64,000 bases of DNA from Luteipulveratus flavus (GTDB lineage Bacteria; Actinomycetota; Actinomycetes; Actinomycetales; Dermatophilaceae), in assembly GCF_029080175.1 (NCBI RefSeq), contig NZ_JARFJC010000042.1, one strand, 5' to 3'. The notes beneath the pieces are model-generated. The model did no database searches, had not been told where the DNA came from, and was given only the letters and a program-made list of their open reading frames with translations. Made by a program: the position numbers and the translations under genes. Positions 24,807-33,936 of the stretch are shown piece after piece; position 1 is the stretch's first letter, and every line of letters begins with the position of its first letter.

Positions 24807-27695
24807 CTACTTCTTCGCGGCGGCCTTCTTGGTGGTCGTCTTCTTCGCCGTCGTCGTCTTGGCCGCTGCCTTCTTCGTCGTCGTCTTCTTGGCGGTCTTC
24901 TTGGCCGCGCGCTTGCGGGTGGTCGGCCCCTTGGCCCGCTTCTCCGCCAGCAGCTCGTACCCGCGCTCCGGGGTGATGGTCGCCGGGTCGTCGTCCTTAC
25001 GCAGCGTCGCGTTGGTCTCGCCGTCGGTGACGTACGGACCGAAGCGGCCGTCCTTGACCACGACGGGCTTGCCGGACGCCGGGTCCGCACCGAGCTCCTT
25101 CAGCGGCGGAGCGGCGGCCCGCCCGCGGCGCTTGGGCTCGGAGTAGATCTGCAGCGCCTCCTCCAGCGTGATGTCGAACAGCTGCTGCTCGGTCTGCAGG
25201 GACCGCGAGTCGGTGCCCTTCTTCAGGTACGGCCCGTACCGGCCGTTCTGCGCGGTGATCTCCACCTGCTTCTCGGACTCGTTGCCGTCCTCGCCGGTGA
25301 CCGTCTCGGTCGTGACGCCCACGACGCGGGGCAGGCTGAGCAGCTTGAGCGCGGTGTCGATGTCGATCGTCGCGAGGTCCATGTCCTTGAACAGGCTGGC
25401 GGTGCGCGGCTTGGGCTTGGCGACCTTCTTGGTCCGCTTCGGCTTCTCCCCGTCGGCCGGCGCGGGCGCCGGGGCGTCCTCGGGGAGCACCTCGGTGACG
25501 TACGGCCCATAACGGCCGGCCTTGGCGATGATGTCGTGCCCCGTCTGCGGGTCCTGGCCGAGGACGCGGCCGTCGTCGTCCGCCGCCTCCAGCAGCTCGC
25601 GGCCCTTCTCCGGGGTCATCTCGTCCGGCGCGATGTCGTCGTTGATGGTCGCGCGGCGCGGACCCTTCTCGACCGCCTCCGCGTCGGTCACCTCTCCCGT
25701 CGCGGCGTCGACGCCCTGCGGCCGGGTGTCCTCGACGTACGGCCCGTAGCGACCGACGCGCACGACGATGCCGTCGCCGATCTCGATCGTGGAGATCTCG
25801 CGGGCGTCGATGTCGCCCAGGTGCTCGACCAGGTGGCTCAGGCCTTCGCCGGTCATCTCGCCGCGGGACGAGGACGCGAGGGAGCCCGCGACCTCGCTCG
25901 GCGGCGGGGACTCGTGGAAGGTCTCGGGGTTGCCGAAGTAGAAGCGGGTCAGCCAGGCGACCCGGTCGTCGTTGCCGGCGGCGATGTCGTCCAGGCCCTC
26001 CTCCATGGAGGCGGTGAACTCGTAGTCGACCAGGCTCGGGAAGTGCTCCTCCAGCAGCCGCGTCACCGCGAAGGCCAGCCAGGTGGGCACCAGCGCCGTG
26101 CCGCGGGTCCCGACGTAACCGCGGTCCTGGATCGTGCCGACGGTCGCGGCGTACGTGGACGGCCGACCGATCCCTTTCTCCTCCATGGCCTTGACCAGGG
26201 TCGCCTCGGTGTAGCGCGGCGGCGGGCTGGTGGTGTGGCCGTCCGCTTCGGCCCGCAGCACCTCCAGGCCGAGCCCCTCGGCCATCTTCGGCAGCCGGCG
26301 CTCCTGGTCGGCCTCCTCGTTGCGGGTGACGTCGCGGCCCTCCTCGTACGCGGCGAGGAAGCCACGGAAGGTGATGACCGTGCCGGAGGCGGAGAACTCG
26401 GCCGTGCGGGCGAACCCGGTCGACTCGACCGGCACCGAGAGCCGCACGGTCGCGGTCGACCCGCGTGCGTCGGCCATCTGCGAGGCGACGGTGCGCTTCC
26501 AGATCAGCTCGTACAGGGCGAACTCGTCACCGCGCAGCTCGCCGGCCACCTGCGCCGGCGTACGGAAGCGGTCGCCGGCCGGGCGGATCGCCTCGTGCGC
26601 CTCCTGGGCGTTCTTCGCCTTCTTCTCGTACGTCCGCGGTGCGTCCGGGACGTACTCGGCGCCGTACAGGTCGCGCGCCTGCTGCCGTGCCGCGCTGAGG
26701 GCCGACTCCGACAGCGTGGTCGAGTCGGTACGCATGTAGGTGATGTAGCCGTTCTCGTACAGCCGCTGGGCGACGCGCATGGCGTTCTTGGAGGACAGGC
26801 GCAGCTTGCGGCTGGCCTCCTGCTGCAGCGTCGAGGTGGTGAACGGCGCGGACGGACGCCGGGTGTACGGCTTCTCCTGCACCGAGCTGACGGTCGCGCG
26901 CGACTGGGCGACCGACTCGGCCAGCGAGGTCGCCCGCTGCTGGTCGAGGTGGACGAGGTCCTGGGTCTTCAGGACGCCGCGGTCGTCGAAGTCGCGCCCG
27001 ACGGCGACGCGCTTGCCGTCCACGCCGGTGAGGCGGGCGGTGAACGCCTGGCCGGCCGACTCGGGCCGGAACTCCCCCTCGACGTCCCAGTACGACGCCG
27101 CGACGAACGCCATGCGCTCGCGCTCACGCTCGACGACCATCCGGGTCGCGACCGACTGGACGCGGCCGGCGGACAGGCCGCGGCGGATCTTGCGCCACAG
27201 GACCGGACTGATCTCGTACCCGTAGAGACGGTCGAGGATGCGGCGGGTCTCCTGGGCGTTGACGAGGCGGTCGTCCAGGTCGCGGGTGGCGTTCGCGGCG
27301 CGCTGGATCGCCTCCTTGGTGATCTCGTGAAAGACCATCCGCTTGACCGGGACCTTGGGCTTGAGCACCTCGAGCAGGTGCCAGGCGATGGCCTCGCCCT
27401 CGCGGTCCTCATCGGTGGCGAGGTAGAGCTCGTCGGAGTCCTTGAGCAGCCGCTTGAGCTCGGACACCTTCTTCTTCTTGTCGGCGTCCACGACGTAGTA
27501 GGCGTCGAACCCGTTGTCGATGTCGACGGCGAACTTGCCGTACGGGCCCTTCTTCATGTCCGCCGGCAGCTCCGACGGGTTCGGCAGGTCGCGGATGTGA
27601 CCGACGCTGGCGTCGACGGTGTAGTCGCTGCCGAGGTACTCGCCGATCTTCTTGGCCTTGGCCGGTGACTCGACGATGACGAGCTTGCGGGACAC
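24807..27695 (-). CDS. topA: DNA topoisomerase I (type IA)
   Basis: A 962-residue topoisomerase. The Toprim domain has Glu9 (VESPAKA) and ATDEDREGEA with Asp95 and Asp97; the active-site Tyr320 is in GYITYMRTDST. The C-terminal third carries several TopA_C repeats of the form GRYGPYV instead of classical four-cysteine zinc fingers, then a 45-residue tail of Lys/Ala/Thr repeats, typical for actinobacteria and known to aid processivity. It relaxes negative supercoils. GTG start with AGGAGG upstream. The gene stands alone. Confidence 0.96.
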   Translation of the reverse strand: MSRKLVIVESPAKAKKIGEYLGSDYTVDASVGHIRDLPNPSELPADMKKGPYGKFAVDIDNGFDAYYVVDADKKKKVSELKRLLKDSDELYLATDEDREGEAIAWHLLEVLKPKVPVKRMVFHEITKEAIQRAANATRDLDDRLVNAQETRRILDRLYGYEISPVLWRKIRRGLSAGRVQSVATRMVVERERERMAFVAASYWDVEGEFRPESAGQAFTARLTGVDGKRVAVGRDFDDRGVLKTQDLVHLDQQRATSLAESVAQSRATVSSVQEKPYTRRPSAPFTTSTLQQEASRKLRLSSKNAMRVAQRLYENGYITYMRTDSTTLSESALSAARQQARDLYGAEYVPDAPRTYEKKAKNAQEAHEAIRPAGDRFRTPAQVAGELRGDEFALYELIWKRTVASQMADARGSTATVRLSVPVESTGFARTAEFSASGTVITFRGFLAAYEEGRDVTRNEEADQERRLPKMAEGLGLEVLRAEADGHTTSPPPRYTEATLVKAMEEKGIGRPSTYAATVGTIQDRGYVGTRGTALVPTWLAFAVTRLLEEHFPSLVDYEFTASMEEGLDDIAAGNDDRVAWLTRFYFGNPETFHESPPPSEVAGSLASSSRGEMTGEGLSHLVEHLGDIDAREISTIEIGDGIVVRVGRYGPYVEDTRPQGVDAATGEVTDAEAVEKGPRRATINDDIAPDEMTPEKGRELLEAADDDGRVLGQDPQTGHDIIAKAGRYGPYVTEVLPEDAPAPAPADGEKPKRTKKVAKPKPRTASLFKDMDLATIDIDTALKLLSLPRVVGVTTETVTGEDGNESEKQVEITAQNGRYGPYLKKGTDSRSLQTEQQLFDITLEEALQIYSEPKRRGRAAAPPLKELGADPASGKPVVVKDGRFGPYVTDGETNATLRKDDDPATITPERGYELLAEKRAKGPTTRKRAAKKTAKKTTTKKAAAKTTTAKKTTTKKAAAKK

Positions 27696-27817
27696 GGGTT
27701 CCTCCTGTCCGGCCGGGCACGTGCAGCGGATTCGTCGCTGCTCCGACGTGTGGCCGGTACGACCATAAGGCCTTCCGCTGCATGCTCTCGGTCCGGGCGC
27801 CCGCTGCCCGCCCAGTC

Positions 27818-27835
27818 TAGTTGAATGTTCAACTA
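27818..27835. promoter_or_regulatory. MarR-like palindromic operator upstream of the dioxygenase gene
   Basis: TAGTTGAATGTTCAACTA has perfect 8-bp arms around TG and ends 20 bases before the dioxygenase ATG, also lying upstream of topA. The TTGAA-N2-TTCAA core is typical of MarR-family sites. No MarR gene is in the window. Confidence 0.6.
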
Positions 27836-27855
27836 CAAGGCTCTAGGCTGTGCCC

Positions 27856-28638
27856 ATGAGTGATCGCCAGCCCGTGCTGTACCTGAGCCACGGCGCGCCG
27901 CCGCTGGCCGACGACGCCACCTGGACCCGCGAGCTCGCCCAGTGGGGCGCCGACCTGCCGCGCCCGAAGCGCATCCTGATCGTCTCCGCGCACTGGGAGG
28001 CCGCCCCGGTCGCGCTCTCCTCCACCACCGGCGCTCCCCTGCTGTACGACTTCTGGGGCTTCCCGGAGCGCTACTACCAGGTCCGTTACGACGCCCCTGC
28101 CGCTCCCGACCTGGCCCGCGACGTGGAGGCGCTCGTCCGGCAGCCCGGCGTACCCGTGCACCGTGACGAGTCCCGCGGCCTGGACCACGGTGCGTACGTC
28201 CCGCTGAAGGAGATGTACCCCGACGCCGACATCCCGGTCCTGCAGATGTCGATGCCGACGCTGGACCCCCAGCAGCTGTTCGCCCTGGGCCGCCGGCTGG
28301 CGCCGCTGCGGGACGACGGCACGCTCGTCGTCGGATCGGGCTTCACCACGCACAACCTGCACTGGTTCGACCCCAGCGCCGGCGCGGATGCCGCCCCGCC
28401 GACCCCGTCCTCGGAGTTCGACGCCTGGGCGGCCGAGACGGTCGCGGGCGGTGACGTCGACGCGCTGATGGACTTCCTGCACCGCGCGCCCGCGGCCCAG
28501 GAGGCTCACCCCCGGACCGAGCACTGGGCGCCGCTGTACGTCGCGCTCGGCGCCGCGTCCGAGGACCGCGTCGAGGCCGACAGCGTGATCGACGGCTTCT
28601 GGTTCGGCCTGTCCAAGCGGTCCTGGCAGCTCGCCTGA
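27856..28638 (+). CDS. DODA-type extradiol aromatic ring-opening dioxygenase (LigB-like)
   Basis: A 260-residue class III dioxygenase. Probable metal ligands are the histidines in YLSHGAPP, VSAHWE and LDHGAYVPL; a further His is in GFTTHNLHW. This is the plant DODA / bacterial YgiD type, usually zinc or iron dependent, acting on catechols such as DOPA. ATG 27856 is used; an in-frame GTG lies at 27850. The preceding palindrome suggests control by a MarR-type repressor responding to aromatics or quinones. Confidence 0.9.
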   Translation: MSDRQPVLYLSHGAPPLADDATWTRELAQWGADLPRPKRILIVSAHWEAAPVALSSTTGAPLLYDFWGFPERYYQVRYDAPAAPDLARDVEALVRQPGVPVHRDESRGLDHGAYVPLKEMYPDADIPVLQMSMPTLDPQQLFALGRRLAPLRDDGTLVVGSGFTTHNLHWFDPSAGADAAPPTPSSEFDAWAAETVAGGDVDALMDFLHRAPAAQEAHPRTEHWAPLYVALGAASEDRVEADSVIDGFWFGLSKRSWQLA

Positions 28639-28652
28639 CCCGCACCCCTCCG

Positions 28653-28739
28653 CGCCGAGAGGCCCACCTCTCGCCTCAGAGGCCCAGCGTTCCGAGGTGG
28701 ACCGGTGGGCCGTTCGGGCGGTTGGTGGGCCTCTCGGCG
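28653..28739. repeat. Long hairpin between convergent genes
   Basis: Arms 28653-28668 (CGCCGAGAGGCCCACC) and 28724-28739 are perfect complements of 16 bp. The 55-base interior has more copies of the AGAGGCCCA/GGTGGGCC motif. It could be a terminator or a mobile palindromic repeat. Confidence 0.65.
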
Positions 28740-28754
28740 GGGCTGCGGGCGGCC

Positions 28755-30266
28755 TCAGCGGACGAGCAGGCCGTCGGCGACGAGCTCGCGGATCTGAGGA
28801 AGGGCCTGCGCCCGAACGGCGTCCGGGCTCGCCTCGACCAGCGAGGCGATGGCGTCGAGCGCCTGACCGGCGGTGAGCGACCCGTCGGCCACGGACAGGT
28901 ACGCCGCCAGCACTGTGTCGGCGCGGACGGAACGCCCCAGCCCGCCACCCTGTCGCACCAGGATCACGCTCGGGTCGTCAGCGCCCGGCCGGCCGTGGCG
29001 TTCCTCCGTGACGTCGGGAGCACACCGCCACGCGGTACCGAGCACACCTCGGTCACCGTGGTCGGCCAGCCAGGTCCGTGCCTCGAGGCCGGCGAGCACG
29101 GTGGGTCCCATCGGCGAGGCCACGGGTCCGGTGGTCGCGTCGACCAGGTCGACCCAGGGCTCGCGAGCGTCGCGCGGACGCTGCAGCGTGATCACGCCGA
29201 AGCCGACCTCGCCCACTCCGCGGCTGTCGAAGTCGGCGAGCCAGCCGGCGTACATCCGCTCGAATCCCTCGGTGCCGGAACGGTGTCCGCCGTCGCCGGC
29301 CCACAGCTCGGCGTACTCGGCGGGGTCCTGGACGTCGCGCTGCACGACCCATGCGTCCAGACCGGTGCCGCCGATCCACGACCGGACGACGTCACGCCAG
29401 TCGCCGCCGGACGGGACCTCCCAGTTGCCGAGCAGCTGGGCGACGCCGCCCGGCCGCAGGTGGCCACCGACCGTCCGTACCAGCCCCTCGACCACCGCGT
29501 GGCCGACCTGGCCGCCGTCGCGGTACTCGTACGTCGGCATGGCGTCCGTGCGCGGCGTGATGACGAACGGCGGGTTGCTGACCACGAGGTCGAACGTGTC
29601 GTCGGCCACCGGATCGAGCATCGAACCGGCGCGGACGTCCCAGTCCACGCCGTTCAGGGCGGCGTTGAAGCGGGTCGTCGCGAGCGCCCGCTCGGAGACA
29701 TCGGTCGCCACGACGGATGACGCGTGCGCGGACAGGTGCAGCGACTGCACGCCGCACCCGGTGCCGAGGTCCAACGCCCGATCGACCGGTCGCCGCGCCG
29801 TCCAGGACGCCAGGGTCATCGACGCGCCTCCGATGCCGAGGACGTGGTCGACCGGCAGTGGCCTGCGGGTGACGCCCTCCGCGAGGTCCGAGAGCACCCA
29901 CCACTCGTGCTCGCCGTCGCCGTAGGGCCGCAGGTCGAACAGGGTGCGGACCGCGTCGCCCACGCGCTCGACCACGCCGAGGCCCGCCAGCCGGTCGGCG
30001 CCCCAGCCGGGCAGCGCCCGGTCCACCTGCGCGGTCTCGACCGGGCAGCCCAGCCCGAACAGGCGGACGAGGACGGCGACCGGGTCGTCCGAGCCGCGAG
30101 TGACCAGCTCGGCCGGGACCGGCTGCTCGCGGTTCAGCGCGCGGCTCGCGCGGTCGCCGAGGACGTCCGCGACTCCGTCCAGGGTGAAGCCGGACGAGCG
30201 CAGCGCGTCCCGCAACGACGGCAGCTCCGCCCCCGTGTCCGGCACTCGTGACGATCCTCGTGACAT
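28755..30266 (-). CDS. Class I SAM-dependent methyltransferase, HemK/PrmC-like
   Basis: A 503-residue protein. An N-terminal helical domain (residues 1-130) precedes the Rossmann methyltransferase domain: motif I is DLGTGCGVQSLHL and the catalytic motif is NPPF (in VVSNPPFVITPR), as in methyltransferases that modify amide or amino nitrogens. A C-terminal domain of about 170 residues follows, matching a conserved actinobacterial three-part architecture. Substrate unknown; protein glutamine or RNA base methylation are both possible. Lies in the conserved topA-helicase interval. Confidence 0.85.
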   Translation of the reverse strand: MSRGSSRVPDTGAELPSLRDALRSSGFTLDGVADVLGDRASRALNREQPVPAELVTRGSDDPVAVLVRLFGLGCPVETAQVDRALPGWGADRLAGLGVVERVGDAVRTLFDLRPYGDGEHEWWVLSDLAEGVTRRPLPVDHVLGIGGASMTLASWTARRPVDRALDLGTGCGVQSLHLSAHASSVVATDVSERALATTRFNAALNGVDWDVRAGSMLDPVADDTFDLVVSNPPFVITPRTDAMPTYEYRDGGQVGHAVVEGLVRTVGGHLRPGGVAQLLGNWEVPSGGDWRDVVRSWIGGTGLDAWVVQRDVQDPAEYAELWAGDGGHRSGTEGFERMYAGWLADFDSRGVGEVGFGVITLQRPRDAREPWVDLVDATTGPVASPMGPTVLAGLEARTWLADHGDRGVLGTAWRCAPDVTEERHGRPGADDPSVILVRQGGGLGRSVRADTVLAAYLSVADGSLTAGQALDAIASLVEASPDAVRAQALPQIRELVADGLLVR

Positions 30267-30322
30267 CTCGTGCACCCTCGTCGACGTGTTGTCAGGTTGA
30301 TCGTCGGGACGGATCGCGTCGC

Positions 30323-31030
30323 TCAGCTCATCAGGTTGCCGAGGAGGCCACCCTGCTGCTGGTTGCCCTGAGCCGACGCCGGCGTCCACTCGCTCGGCTG
30401 CACCACGACGAAGCCCGGGCCGTGGAAGGCGTACTGGAACGCCTCGCCGCTGCCACCGCGCAGCATCGAGCGCATGTTCATGCTGCTCACGACCTGCGGC
30501 ACGAGGTTCGCCGACCACGCGACCGCGGACTGGACGTCGACGTACGTCGGCTGCTGGGAGCAGTCGAGCACGACCGGCTGCCCGACGGCGTGCATCGCGA
30601 CCGTGCCCTGCCCGTTCAGGACCATGTTGAACAGGCCGCCCGACATCATGCCGGCGCCCTGGACCCGCTTGATGTCCCAGCCGATCGACGCGTCGAAGGC
30701 CAGCAGGTTGCGGCCGTTGACCGAGATGCCGTCACCGGTGAGCTCGACCAGGAAGACGAAGCCCGCCTCGGAGGCGAAGAACACCTCGCCCTGACCCGTG
30801 ACGCGCATCAGCGGCACGTCCTCGCTGGTCATCACCTTCTTGAGCAGCTTGCCGACCGACCCGGCGCCCTCGTGGTTGAACGTCACCTGCCCCTGGTAGG
30901 CGACCATCGCGCCCTTGACGGACAGCACGTCCTGGCCGAGCGACACCCGCAGCATCTGCGGGTTCTGCAGGCCGAACCGCTGCTGGCTCTGGACCTCGAG
31001 GTTCTGCTGGTCGAAAAGGTTGCTCTGCAT
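30323..31030 (-). CDS. AIM24 family protein
   Basis: A 235-residue beta-rich protein of the AIM24/TIGR00266 family: VLSVKGAMVAYQGQVTF, the ASEAGFVFLVELTGDGISVNGRNLLAFD core and WSANLVPQV are recognisable. It ends in a Gln/Gly-rich tail (GNQQQGGLLGNLMS). The yeast relative is a mitochondrial inner membrane organising protein; the bacterial role is unknown. AAGGGG precedes the ATG. It follows the STAS gene on the same strand with a gap of 58 bases. Confidence 0.88.
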   Translation of the reverse strand: MQSNLFDQQNLEVQSQQRFGLQNPQMLRVSLGQDVLSVKGAMVAYQGQVTFNHEGAGSVGKLLKKVMTSEDVPLMRVTGQGEVFFASEAGFVFLVELTGDGISVNGRNLLAFDASIGWDIKRVQGAGMMSGGLFNMVLNGQGTVAMHAVGQPVVLDCSQQPTYVDVQSAVAWSANLVPQVVSSMNMRSMLRGGSGEAFQYAFHGPGFVVVQPSEWTPASAQGNQQQGGLLGNLMS

Positions 31031-31088
31031 GTCCGCCCCTTGAGGAGATGGTGAGTGGTGGCGCACCCGCCAACGTGCGAACGGCGGG

Positions 31089-31439
31089 TCAGCGTTCCCC
31101 GGCCATGTCGGCCAGGCCCTCCTGCGCGGTCGAGTAGATGCGGAACACCTTGTCCAGACCCGTGATCTGGAAGTTGCGCAGCACCCGGTCGCTGGTGATG
31201 ACCAGCCGCAGCTCGCCGCCCTGGACGCGGACCGTCTTGAGCCGGCCGACCAGGACGCCGAGGCCGGTGGAGTCCAGGAAGGGCACGTCCGTGAGGTCGG
31301 CGAGCAGCATCGTGTGGTCGGCGGCGATGACCGCCGCCAGCTCGTCGCGCAGCGTGGGCGCACTGAACACATCGACCTCACCGGCGAGGGTCACGACGGT
31401 GATGTCGCCCTCTTCGCGAGTGGTCACGGTCAGGTCCAC
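31089..31439 (-). CDS. Anti-sigma factor antagonist, STAS domain (BldG-like)
   Basis: A 116-residue single STAS domain. The phosphorylatable serine is Ser57 in FLDSTGLGVLVGRLK; phosphorylation by a partner kinase releases the anti-sigma factor. Length, Ser number and genomic position beside the DECH helicase match BldG of Streptomyces, which controls development and stress sigma factors. GTG start with GGAG 8 bases upstream. The anti-sigma factor gene that follows bldG in Streptomyces is not present here; AIM24 is next instead. Confidence 0.9.
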   Translation of the reverse strand: MDLTVTTREEGDITVVTLAGEVDVFSAPTLRDELAAVIAADHTMLLADLTDVPFLDSTGLGVLVGRLKTVRVQGGELRLVITSDRVLRNFQITGLDKVFRIYSTAQEGLADMAGER

Positions 31440-31515
31440 AGTGCTGCTCCTTCTGCTCGGGTGATCCTGAACAGTATCGAGGCCCGGTCGGTGCACGACA
31501 TACCGTGTCCTGTCG

Positions 31516-33864
31516 ATGGATAGCTCCTCCACGGCCGACGCTGCCGCCACCTTCGACCCCGCCCAGGCCCTCGCGCGCCTGACCGGGGTCGGTACCGGCC
31601 GGCTGCTGCACGTCGAGGACCTGCCGGCCCGCAGCGAGCAGCTGGTCGACTGGCCGGCCTGGGTGAACCCCCAGGTCGCCGCGGCCCTGCGCGGGAGCGG
31701 ACTCACGCGGCTGTGGAGCCATCAGCGAGAAGCGGCCGACCTGGCGTACGAGGGCGAGCACGTGATCGTCTCGACGGGCACCGCCTCGGGCAAGAGCCTG
31801 GCGTACCTGCTGCCGATCCTGTCCGCTGCGGCCGACGGAACCACCGCAGCATCCGGGCGCGGCGCCACCGCCCTCTACCTCTCGCCTACCAAGGCGCTCG
31901 CCGCCGACCAGCTCGCGCGGATCGGCGGCTGGGCGGTTCCGGGCGTACGCGCGGCGACGTACGACGGGGACACCGCGGCCGACGAGCGGCGCTGGATCCG
32001 CGACCACGCCCAGATCGTGCTGACCAACCCGGACCTGCTGCACCACTCGCTGCTGCCGAACCACGAGCGCTGGGCGCCGTTCCTGCGCTCGTTGCGGTAC
32101 GTCGTGGTCGACGAGTGCCACACCTACCGTGGCGTTTTCGGCGCGCAACTGGCGGCCGTCCTGCGCCGGCTGCGAAGGGTTGCCGCGAGGTACCAGTCGG
32201 ACCCGACGTTCGTGCTCGCCTCGGCGACCGTCGCGGACCCCGCGGCGCACGCGTCGACGCTGGTGGGCGAACCCGTACGCCCGGTCACGCGTGACGGATC
32301 CCCCCGCGCGGCCATGACGTTCGGGCTGTGGGAGCCCGGCCCGCCGCCGGGCTCCGGCCCGGACGAGGGTCGTCGCTCGGCGGTCGCGGAGTCGGCCGAC
32401 CTACTCACCGCGCTGGTGGGGTCGGGCGTCCAGACGCTCGCGTTCGCCAAGTCGCGCGTCGGCGTCGAGGTCATCGCAGACATGACGCGCTCGCGGCTGG
32501 CGTCGTCCGAGCCCGGCCTGGAGGGTTCCGTCGCCGCCTACCGGGGCGGCTACCTGCCGGAGGAGCGGCGTGAGCTGGAGCGGTCGCTGCGCTCGGGGGC
32601 CCTGCGGGGACTCGCGGCCACGAACGCCCTCGAGCTCGGCATCGACGTGAGTGGCCTGGACGCGGTGGTTCTCGCCGGATGGCCGGGCACGGTCGGGTCG
32701 CTGTGGCAGCAGGCCGGACGTGCCGGGCGCAGCGGTCAACGCTCGCTCGTCCTGCTGGTCGCGGCGGACGACCCGCTCGACACCTATCTGGTCCACCACC
32801 CCGCTCAGCTGTTCGGGCGTCCGGTCGAGGCATCGGTCGTCGACGCCGAGAACCCCCACGTCCTCGCTCCCCACCTCGCGGCGGCCGCCGCCGAGCTGCC
32901 GGTCGTCCCGGCCGACGAGGTGTACTTCGGACCCACCATGCGTCCCCTGCTGGACAGCCTGGTGGAGCGACAGATCCTGCGGCGCCGGCCGCGCGGCTGG
33001 TTCTGGGCGAGGCACGACCGGCCGGGCGACCACGTGTCCCTGCGTGGCACCGGCGACCCGGTGGTCCGCATCGTCGAGAACCGCACCGGCCGGGTGCTCG
33101 GGACCGTGGACGCCGAGCGCTCGCACCGCGCCGCGCACACCGGGGCGGTCTACGTGCACCAGGGCCAGACGTACGTCGTGTCCGACCTGGACCTCACCGA
33201 CGGCTCGGCGCACGTGACCGCCGGCGACCCGGGCTGGTCGACGGTCGCACGCTCGGTCAGCGCGTTCGACATCGTGGCGAGCGAGCGTCGCACGAGCTGG
33301 GGTCCGGTGGAGGTCCACTTCGGAACCCTCGACGTACGAACGCAGGTCACGTCGTTCCTGCGCCGGCTGCCCTCCGGTGAGGTGCTCGGTGAGCACCCGT
33401 TGGACCTGCCGGAGCAACGCCTGCGCACGCGCGGTGCGTGGTGGACGGTCGAGCCCTCCGCGCTTCTCGAGGTCGTCGCCGAGCGGGACCTGCCCGGTGC
33501 ACTGCACGCAGCCGAGCACGCGTCGATCGGGATGCTGCCGCTGGTCGCTCAGTCCGACCGGTGGGACATCGGCGGCGTCTCGACCGCCGTGCACCCGGAC
33601 ACCGGGCTCCCCACGGTGGTGGTCTACGACGGGTACCCGGGCGGTGCGGGTTTCGCCGAGCGCGGGTACGAGCGGGTGTCGACCTGGCTGCGCGCCACGC
33701 GGGACGCGATCAAGGGCTGTGCCTGCACCACCGGCTGCCCCTCGTGCGTGCAGTCGCCGAAGTGCGGCAACGGCAACCAGCCGCTCGACAAGGCCGGGGC
33801 TGTCGCGGTGCTCGACGTCGTGCTGCGTGGTGCGGTCGACCCGGCCGACCGGTCCCGCATCTGA
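31516..33864 (+). CDS. DECH-box helicase with C-terminal Zn domain (helicase/secretion neighbourhood family; MrfA/YprA-like)
   Basis: A 782-residue superfamily 2 helicase. Walker A is STGTASGKS, motif II is DECH, and motif VI resembles QQAGRAGRSGQ. The C-terminus holds a DUF1998-type four-cysteine cluster (CACTTGCPSCVQSPKC), as in MrfA, which acts with MrfB in mitomycin-type DNA repair. The actinobacterial group next to Tad genes is recognised as a separate family (TIGR03817). Divergent from the STAS gene with 76 bases between the starts. Repair of DNA damage is the most likely role. Confidence 0.92.
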   Translation: MDSSSTADAAATFDPAQALARLTGVGTGRLLHVEDLPARSEQLVDWPAWVNPQVAAALRGSGLTRLWSHQREAADLAYEGEHVIVSTGTASGKSLAYLLPILSAAADGTTAASGRGATALYLSPTKALAADQLARIGGWAVPGVRAATYDGDTAADERRWIRDHAQIVLTNPDLLHHSLLPNHERWAPFLRSLRYVVVDECHTYRGVFGAQLAAVLRRLRRVAARYQSDPTFVLASATVADPAAHASTLVGEPVRPVTRDGSPRAAMTFGLWEPGPPPGSGPDEGRRSAVAESADLLTALVGSGVQTLAFAKSRVGVEVIADMTRSRLASSEPGLEGSVAAYRGGYLPEERRELERSLRSGALRGLAATNALELGIDVSGLDAVVLAGWPGTVGSLWQQAGRAGRSGQRSLVLLVAADDPLDTYLVHHPAQLFGRPVEASVVDAENPHVLAPHLAAAAAELPVVPADEVYFGPTMRPLLDSLVERQILRRRPRGWFWARHDRPGDHVSLRGTGDPVVRIVENRTGRVLGTVDAERSHRAAHTGAVYVHQGQTYVVSDLDLTDGSAHVTAGDPGWSTVARSVSAFDIVASERRTSWGPVEVHFGTLDVRTQVTSFLRRLPSGEVLGEHPLDLPEQRLRTRGAWWTVEPSALLEVVAERDLPGALHAAEHASIGMLPLVAQSDRWDIGGVSTAVHPDTGLPTVVVYDGYPGGAGFAERGYERVSTWLRATRDAIKGCACTTGCPSCVQSPKCGNGNQPLDKAGAVAVLDVVLRGAVDPADRSRI

Positions 33865-33936
33865 CCCTCCTCGGCCAGTAGGGTCGGAGCAGAACCTGTC
33901 GACCGAACCGACCGTCGGTCGCGTCAGGAGGTAGCC

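Noticed and set aside
24441..27668. A 1075-codon open frame on the plus strand, antisense to topA
   Set aside because: It is a GC-bias shadow: topA is complete and unmistakable on the other strand, and the antisense protein is low-complexity with no known domain.
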